From assembly GCA_964396245.1 (NCBI GenBank), contig CAYNEO010000021.1:1-57697 (forward strand): 57,697 bases of DNA, in the 5' to 3' direction. Shown here piece after piece: positions 53,501 through 57,697 of the stretch. The notes below the pieces were generated by a model. It saw only the letters and a program-made list of their open reading frames with translations. It made no database searches and was not told where the DNA came from. Made by a program: the position numbers and the translations under genes. This DNA is from CAYNEO01 sp964396245. Lineage in GTDB: Bacteria; Zixibacteria; MSB-5A5; GN15; FEB-12. How positions within the stretch are numbered: position 1 is the first letter of the stretch; every line of letters begins with the position of its first letter.

Positions 53501-53683
53501 GGACCGGGAGCCGAGTTGCGTGCTCCAATGGCGCGTGCGGTCATCGGCGGCTTAATTTCGTCAACAGTATTGACCCTGGTCGTGGTGCCGGTGGTATATA
53601 CCCTGATCGATGATTTCACCGGCATATTCCGGCGAAAGAAAGCACAGGCCGGGGAAGTACAGGCTTCTGAGAGTGAAACTTGA
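50519..53683 (+). CDS. RND-family efflux pump (HAE1/AcrB type)
   Basis: 1054 residues, the usual AcrB size, with 12 membrane helices and two large periplasmic loops. The proton-relay aspartates of helix 4 are Asp399 and Asp400 in GILIDDAIVVIEN. SISEISVHRPVFA-type starts, FPNVDFPFVVVTT, FMSGIIGRFFYQFG and the C-terminal GGLISSTVLTLVVVPVVYT are all family landmarks. Substrates cannot be read from sequence. The stop is embedded in TTGA, with the TTG being the start of bshC, so pump and bacillithiol synthesis are translationally linked. Confidence 0.94.
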   Translation: MKISEISVHRPVFATMMIATLIVVGLFSYFALPIELFPNVDFPFVVVTTVYPGAAAESVETEVTKKIEDVINEISGVRHITSSSREGFSLIFIEFELSKEGAIAAQDVSQKIQSIRSTLPDNIEEPIVNQYDPESQPILSLVVSGKRPLKDVTNLAKNRIKTRLEIISGVGSVQLVGGFEREILIAINPQLMESYLIGASDVQQAVSAANLDIPSGRIDETTQEYLVRVMGRLPEVKDFNNIIIKNHEGTPVYLSDFARIVDTIKEQRSLSRYNGKTAVALNIIKQSGANVVDVATNANETIAQLKAELPPDIDIEIVDDNSTFIRDSVHEIIFNIEFGTALAILVIFLFLVDWRPTIITGLSIPISIIATFGLMNFLHFSINIMTLLGLSLAVGILIDDAIVVIENIYRHLSMGKSPIRAALDGTAEIGLAVAATTFSIVVVFLPVAFMSGIIGRFFYQFGMTVAFAVLVSLFVAFTLTPMMSSRMLRRGATHPGGEAPNRDMAKPSRGLWGKIKKVFGYWNVAFEALVPRYKSTLRFSLRHRWLIVLVATVSFVLALFLAKKLGTEFMTSTDQGKLYVSVTTPPGTTLAETSARVAEIERIVMGRTEVVGSFVTIGAGNDPVTEATDLFLLTPASERSLSAQELTDTVRALISALPGMKFSVGTEASAGPGGKPVEISIRGEDREELAIMAHQVQRIFYTIPGATDIDNTLQEGKPELQITVDRRLASDLGLSLLAIPQTLRGLIEGDVVTHFKDGDEEYDVRMKLDHRFKNSAEDIGRIIIKSSHKDPYGLDMLFPLDRVARIERETSISEYNRFDRQNEVRVNANVLSGAFAGTVVSQIMEEVNAEITPPPGYVVAPTGQNEIMTESFGNIFKALALSVIFIYLLLASLYESFTDPFSIMLSLPLSLIGAIVMLWVFKSALSIMSLIGIVMLMGLVTKNAILLIDFVKQQREKGVSRFDAILVAGPIRLRPILMTTLAMVFGMLPLALGLGPGAELRAPMARAVIGGLISSTVLTLVVVPVVYTLIDDFTGIFRRKKAQAGEVQASESET

Positions 53684-55305
53684 CGACCGATCTGATACCT
53701 CCAAGCAAGTCCCTGGGATACTCGGACATCTACCTTGATTTTGTGGCGGGCAATGACCCGCCTAAACATTTGTACTATGCCGAGAGTCTCGAGGCTGTGG
53801 CAAAGCAACTCGATGCCGTAGATTACCGCCGTGAACGGCTGGTTGAAATTGTCAAGAACCAGAACAGCATCTGCAGCGCGCCCGAAGAAACTTTCCGGAA
53901 TATCGAGAAACTAAAGGACCCGCGCGCAGTGTGTCTGTTTGCCGGGCAGCAGGCAGGGCTGTTCGGCGGGCCGATGTTTACAATTATCAAAGCCGTGGCC
54001 GTGGTCAAGGCCGCCGCACTGTACGAGAAACAGCTGGGCCGGCCGGTGGTGCCGATGTTCTGGGTGGCCGGCGATGACCATGACTTCGAGGAAGTCAACC
54101 ACATGTTCGTCCTCGACCGGGAGACGGAAATCCAGAAGATCAGCTATGCCACGCCGCCGCCGCAGGAAGACTCGGTCGCCGACGTGCAGTTTGCCGATGC
54201 CGATGAGCTGGAAAGAGCCAAATCGCAACTCAAGGAGATTCTCGGAGAAACCGATTTCACGCCGGCTCTCTATGAACTGCTCGATGCCTCCTACACCTCG
54301 AAAGATACCTTTGCGACAGCGTTCGGAAAGTTCATGACCGGACTGATGAAAGGCACCGGTCTTGTCCTATTCTGTCCGGGTTTCGAGGAAGTGAAGAAGC
54401 TGGCAGTTCCGTTTTTCAAGACAATCATCGACAAGCAGGAAGAGCTGCACCGCCGTATCAGCGCGGCGAATGACGAAATCAACCGCCTGGGGTATCACAT
54501 ACAGGTGGAGAAGAAAGAAAACGCGAGCCATTTGTTTTACAATATCGACGGACGCAAACCGGTTATGCGCGACAACGGCGGTTTCACGGTCGGGGAGAAG
54601 CGGTTCACGCGCGAGGAGCTCGATAAGGCGATCGAGGAGCATCCCGAGCAGTTTTCACCCGATGTTATGACCCGCCCGGTGTTCCAATCCTACCTGTTCC
54701 CAACCGTGAGCCAGAAAGGCGGACCGGCGGAGATTGCCTACCTGGCGCAGGTCAACCCGATTTTCGAGGTTTTCGGCCTGCCCGCGCCATACTACAAGGC
54801 GCGTCCGACCGTGACCATAATTGAGAAGCGCTTCGAGAAGATCATGAAGCAGTACGAGATTTCTTTCGAAGAACTGACGGGCGATATCGAGCAGGTGATC
54901 AACCGGGTCCTGTCGAAATCGTTTCCGGATTCGATCGAGGCGTCATCTCATAAGCTCAAGGAAGATGTCGAGAAGCGGTTTGAGCAGTTCATGAAAGAGT
55001 CGCTGGAATTCGACCCCTCGCTCAGGAAATTCGGCAAACAGATTTTCGGAAAGATTGACTACAATCTCAAGCAATTTGAGTCGAAGATATTCTCCTCGCA
55101 TAAGAAGAAGTCACAGGATACGCGCGACCGCATGTACCGCGTATGGCATGCGTTGTATCCCGAGCGCGGCTTCCAGGAAAGAACACTCAACGTCACCTAC
55201 TTCATTTCAAAATACGGATTCGACTTTGTGTCCTTCCTTTCGCAGACCATGGACAGCGAGGAGAAGGCGCATCAACTGTTACATCTTTCGGAGATGACCA
55301 CCTAA
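53680..55305 (+). CDS. bshC: Bacillithiol biosynthesis cysteine-adding enzyme BshC
   Basis: 541 residues, the typical length (B. subtilis BshC about 539). BshC adds cysteine to GlcN-malate, the last step in making bacillithiol. Landmarks are LFAGQQAGLFGGPMFTIIKA (core AGQQAGLFGGP) and FWVAGDDHDFEEVNH near 125-140, a Rossmann nucleotide-like fold, and a long C-terminal coiled coil (LKEDVEKRFEQFMKESLEF onward). The start is TTG at 53680, fused to the pump stop as TTGA. The PPSKSLGYSDIYLDF start of the family would be lost with any later codon. The bshA ATG follows its TAA with no gap. Confidence 0.95.
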   Translation: MTTDLIPPSKSLGYSDIYLDFVAGNDPPKHLYYAESLEAVAKQLDAVDYRRERLVEIVKNQNSICSAPEETFRNIEKLKDPRAVCLFAGQQAGLFGGPMFTIIKAVAVVKAAALYEKQLGRPVVPMFWVAGDDHDFEEVNHMFVLDRETEIQKISYATPPPQEDSVADVQFADADELERAKSQLKEILGETDFTPALYELLDASYTSKDTFATAFGKFMTGLMKGTGLVLFCPGFEEVKKLAVPFFKTIIDKQEELHRRISAANDEINRLGYHIQVEKKENASHLFYNIDGRKPVMRDNGGFTVGEKRFTREELDKAIEEHPEQFSPDVMTRPVFQSYLFPTVSQKGGPAEIAYLAQVNPIFEVFGLPAPYYKARPTVTIIEKRFEKIMKQYEISFEELTGDIEQVINRVLSKSFPDSIEASSHKLKEDVEKRFEQFMKESLEFDPSLRKFGKQIFGKIDYNLKQFESKIFSSHKKKSQDTRDRMYRVWHALYPERGFQERTLNVTYFISKYGFDFVSFLSQTMDSEEKAHQLLHLSEMTT

Positions 55306-56436
55306 ATGAAAATCGGTATCACGTGTTATCCGGTAGCCGGGGGCTCCGGGATTGTTGCCACCGAACTCGGACAGGAGCTGGCAACCCGCGGTCACGAGGT
55401 GCATTTCATCTCGTACGCACTGCCCTTCAGGCTCGACAAATACCAGGCCAATCTCAGGTTTCACGGAGTGGAAACCACCGCCTACCCCTTGTTCAAATTT
55501 CCTCCCTACACTCTGACGCTGGCATCGAAGATGGCAGAGGTTTCGCGCAGCACCCACCTTGACATTCTCCACGTGCACTATGCCATTCCGCATGCAACCT
55601 GCGCCTTTCTTGCCCGCCAGATTCTGGAGAGCCAGGGGGAGCCGTCGCCGAAGATTATCACCACGCTCCACGGTACCGATATCACGCTGGTCGGGTCGGA
55701 TCCGTCGTTTTACGATATCACGCGCTTCTCCATCCATACTTCCGACGGTATCACGGCGGTATCAAAATACCTGGCGGACGAAACGACGGATGTGTTCAAG
55801 ATGGAGAAGCCGATTAAGGTCGTGCATAATTTCTTTGACACCAAGCGATTCAAGCCGCACACCGACCAGTGCACGCGGTCCGAATTCGCGGAGCCGAACG
55901 AGTTCATTGTGACCCATGTGTCGAATTTCCGGCCGGTCAAGCGGACGCTGGACGTCATAGATATTTTCGAAAAGATCAATCAGGTGCTTCCGTCGAAGCT
56001 GATCCTTATCGGCGAGGGTCCCGACACGGTGCTGGCGAGGCGCCAGATATCGAAGAAGGGCCTTATTGAACGCGTGATATTCCTCGGCAATCAGAGTCGG
56101 GTAGAGGCGGTCATGCCGTGTTCCGATCTTTTCCTGATGCCTTCCGAAGAAGAATCATTCGGATTAGCGGCGCTCGAGGCGCTCGCCTGCGGCGTTCCCG
56201 TGATAGGTACGCAGGGGACCGGTTTGACTGAAGTGATCGATGATCAGAAGAATGGATTTCTCTTCCCGGTCGGGGACACGAGGTCAATGGCGGAGGCGGG
56301 GATAGGGCTTCTCAACGACAAGTCAAGACTGGTGCAATTCAAGCAAGCGGCATCGAAACTCGCCTTGGAAAAGTTCGGGGACGACAAGATCATTACCGAG
56401 TACGAGAACTATTACGAGGAAGTGCTGCATGGCTGA
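55306..56436 (+). CDS. bshA: N-acetyl-alpha-D-glucosaminyl L-malate synthase BshA
   Basis: 376 residues, GT4 glycosyltransferase. It joins UDP-GlcNAc and L-malate in the first step of bacillithiol synthesis. The N-terminal ITCYPVAGGSGIVATELG loop, HVHYAIPHA, TLHGTDITLVGSD and the C-terminal nucleotide-binding EEESFGLAALEALACGVPVIGT are diagnostic and match B. subtilis BshA closely. There is no signal peptide. It starts immediately after the bshC stop and overlaps bshB1 by 8 bases. Confidence 0.96.
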   Translation: MKIGITCYPVAGGSGIVATELGQELATRGHEVHFISYALPFRLDKYQANLRFHGVETTAYPLFKFPPYTLTLASKMAEVSRSTHLDILHVHYAIPHATCAFLARQILESQGEPSPKIITTLHGTDITLVGSDPSFYDITRFSIHTSDGITAVSKYLADETTDVFKMEKPIKVVHNFFDTKRFKPHTDQCTRSEFAEPNEFIVTHVSNFRPVKRTLDVIDIFEKINQVLPSKLILIGEGPDTVLARRQISKKGLIERVIFLGNQSRVEAVMPCSDLFLMPSEEESFGLAALEALACGVPVIGTQGTGLTEVIDDQKNGFLFPVGDTRSMAEAGIGLLNDKSRLVQFKQAASKLALEKFGDDKIITEYENYYEEVLHG

Positions 56437-57205
56437 CAGGGTCAAACTCGACACACTGGCTATTGCCGCTCACCCGGACGATATCGAGATTACCAGCGGC
56501 GGATTGCTGATCAAGCTGTCCAAACAGGGACGAAAGGTCGGCGCGCTGGACCTGAGCAAAGGAGAGATGGGCACCTATGGGACCGAGGTGGACCGTTCCA
56601 AGGAGGCGGCGGCCGCGGCGAAAGTGATGGGGCTGGCTTATCGTCACAACCTCGAGCTTCACGATTCCGCGATAGAGTACGTGCACGAAAACAAGCTCAA
56701 GCTTGCCCAGGTGATTCGCGATACGCAGCCGGAAATGGTCATTCTCCCGCACTGGCGACAGCGCCATCCGGACCATCTTGCTTGCAGTCGCCTGGGGTAT
56801 GACGCCTGTTTTCTGGCCGGGCTCAAGAAGGTTGATCTGGAAGGAGAGCCGTACCGCCCGCGCAAGATCATCTATGCCTCGTACTTCCGGAACACCGACT
56901 ATTCGTTCCTGGTAGACATTTCCGACGAGTTTCAGCAGAAACTGGACGCAGTGGCCTCGTACCAGTCACAGTTCGGCGAGTCGGCAGGTGCGAAGGACGC
57001 TCTCAAGGGCGGGTTGAACGTTCACGAGTTGATCACCAGCGGTGACAAGAACATTTTTCATCCCGGCGTCAATATCTATGACCTCATGTACACCCGGGCG
57101 CGGCAACTGGGACAGCTGGTCAATGTTTCGTTCGCCGAAGCATACACTATTCGTGAACACATACTGATCGATGATCCGCAGACGATGCCGGTGAAATCGA
57201 TTTAG
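56429..57205 (+). CDS. bshB1: Bacillithiol biosynthesis deacetylase BshB1
   Basis: 258 residues, PIG-L/LmbE-type zinc deacetylase that removes acetyl from GlcNAc-malate. The zinc site is AHPDD (His15, Asp17 or Asp18) with a later RHPDH. The segment SKGEMGTYGTEVDRSKEAAAAAKVMG (core GEMGTYGT near 46-53) and HWRQRHPDH are typical of BshB1. The C-terminus (SFAEAYTIREHILIDDP) also matches the B1 subgroup more than general LmbE proteins. It is the last gene of the run; the stop at 57205 is 15 bases from tRNA-Sec, which is on the other strand. Confidence 0.93.
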   Translation: MADRVKLDTLAIAAHPDDIEITSGGLLIKLSKQGRKVGALDLSKGEMGTYGTEVDRSKEAAAAAKVMGLAYRHNLELHDSAIEYVHENKLKLAQVIRDTQPEMVILPHWRQRHPDHLACSRLGYDACFLAGLKKVDLEGEPYRPRKIIYASYFRNTDYSFLVDISDEFQQKLDAVASYQSQFGESAGAKDALKGGLNVHELITSGDKNIFHPGVNIYDLMYTRARQLGQLVNVSFAEAYTIREHILIDDPQTMPVKSI

Positions 57206-57220
57206 GGGGGCGTCTTTTAA

Positions 57221-57317
57221 TGGCGGAAGGGGTGGGAATCGAACCCACCGGGGACAATGCGATTGCCCCCCGCACGGCTTTGAAGGCCGGGGCCGCCACC
57301 AGACGACATCCGCTTCC
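57221..57317 (-). tRNA. selC: tRNA-Sec (anticodon UCA)
   Basis: 97 bases on the minus strand, 5' GGAAGCGG to encoded 3' CCA. The distinctive tRNA-Sec traits are all visible: a six-base-pair D stem (GTCGTC/GGCGGC) closing a four-base TGGT loop, and the loop CTTCAAA with anticodon UCA (plus-strand 57281-57283). A long variable arm of nine pairs (GGGGGCAAT/ATTGTCCCC) closes on CGC, and a TTCGATT T loop follows. Discriminator G and CCA are encoded. The acceptor and T stems together look 12 pairs long, compared with 13 in E. coli, and the acceptor has one C-C mismatch. It reads UGA as selenocysteine with SelB. Confidence 0.95.
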
Positions 57318-57323
57318 GGCGCC

Positions 57324-57352
57324 AATATAATCGCCAAACCGTTTCAGGGCAA
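57324..57352 (-). promoter_or_regulatory. Probable selC promoter
   Basis: On the minus strand TTGCCC (57347-57352), 17 bases, TATATT (57324-57329). The -10 ends only 6 bases before the mature 5' G (57317), so the primary transcript may begin at the tRNA itself with little or no leader. Confidence 0.5.
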
Positions 57353-57431
57353 ACATTCTCAATCGGATCGGTTCCGGCCAAACAGCCCAAAAGTTATTGA
57401 CTTGGGCCGAGGGGCCGCATCATCTTGGACT

Positions 57432-57697
57432 ATGCCGGAACTCAAGCTTGATTCGCCGCTGCAGTACGTCAAAGGGGTGGGACCTCGTAAAGCAGCCGTG
57501 CTGGCGAGACACGGGCTGAATGTGGTTCGCGACCTCCTGTTCTTTTTCCCGCGTCAGTACCTCGACCGTTCCAATGTCGTACCGATTGCTGAAGCTAAGG
57601 TCGATCAGTCGGTGACGATCATCGGGGAGGTCAAGGCACACGGTATCTTGTATGGTCGGCGGAAAAGATACCAGGTACTCGTTCAGGATGATACCGG
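57432..57697 (+). CDS. recG: ATP-dependent DNA helicase RecG, partial (N-terminus only)
   Basis: About 88 codons run off the right edge. The protein starts MPELKLDSPLQYVKGVG and continues with PRKAAVLARHG, RDLLFFFPRQYLDRS and VTIIGEVK. This is the standard N-terminal helix-hairpin-helix and OB-fold wedge of RecG, which remodels stalled replication forks. The ATG at 57432 has no Shine-Dalgarno. A TTGACT at 57397 with a weak CATCTT would place transcription almost at the start codon. Confidence 0.9.
   Translation, partial: MPELKLDSPLQYVKGVGPRKAAVLARHGLNVVRDLLFFFPRQYLDRSNVVPIAEAKVDQSVTIIGEVKAHGILYGRRKRYQVLVQDDT

Noticed and set aside
57397..57431. Promoter for recG (TTGACT, weak CATCTT)
   Set aside because: The -10 match is poor and the start would fall almost at the ATG; the real promoter may be elsewhere.
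1..57697. Selenoprotein genes (in-frame TGA) within the window, prompted by tRNA-Sec
   Set aside because: I inspected gene ends that terminate in TGA (for example 8203, 10338, 14052, 57205 region) and found no continued homology past the stop, and no broken genes of known selenoprotein families.

Overview
The window looks like chromosomal DNA of a Gram-negative member of the Fibrobacteres-Chlorobi-Bacteroidetes (FCB) assemblage. A candidate phylum such as Zixibacteria is my best guess; this is inferred from gene content, not from a marker gene. The pointers are a gingipain-type PorU and PorV-like barrels with type IX secretion (T9SS) sorting domains, a complete BatABCDE cluster, a b558-type succinate dehydrogenase, bacillithiol genes, and Omp85 and lipoprotein genes implying an outer membrane. 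Gene density is high. I see no transposon, prophage, CRISPR array or rRNA. The sequence contains tRNA-Sec, so the organism probably makes selenoproteins.

Layout. 1-1543 (minus): sdhC and the start of sdhA. 1877-3306: two secreted proteins of unknown role. 3476-7904: a divergent SucC/SucD pair, a DNA glycosylase and an orphan citrate-lyase-alpha (CitF) homologue. 7904-12814: short mixed genes, including an Asp-ligated ferredoxin, an unusual peptide deformylase, a DinB/BstA-type thiol transferase and a TPR-propeller protein. 13033-15601: asparaginase and tryptophanase, two ammonia-releasing amino-acid catabolic enzymes. 15606-16208: a lipoprotein.

16619-34071 is one long plus-strand block devoted to the cell surface. 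In order it holds PorU sortase, a PorV-like barrel carrying a very large propeller/LysM insert, an M6-type metalloprotease with a T9SS-type C-terminus, a tandem pair of TM2/DUF5683-like proteins, an NHL-repeat lipoprotein, a giant beta-barrel of an FCB family, and an Omp85 protein. I consider this the best candidate for a poorly described system. A UbiA prenyltransferase follows (34112).

35111-45233 is an expanded Bat operon: two short BatD-like membrane proteins, MoxR, DUF58, a TPR/SurA-like lipoprotein, BatA, BatB, BatC, BatD and BatE. 45338-47343 holds a YbhN-type flippase-like protein and CorA.

47485-57205 is a seven-gene run (tetR, tolC, adaptor lipoprotein, RND pump, bshC, bshA, bshB1) with mostly overlapping genes and a promoter flanked by two palindromic operators. 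It physically joins a TetR-controlled efflux pump to the whole bacillithiol pathway. tRNA-Sec (minus, 57221-57317) and the start of recG (57432 onward) close the window.

A repeated promoter pattern, TTGAC(A/T), 16-18 bases, then TA-N-N-(T/C)-T, stands in front of most transcription units and helps to fix operon boundaries. Several genes appear to start at TTG or GTG.
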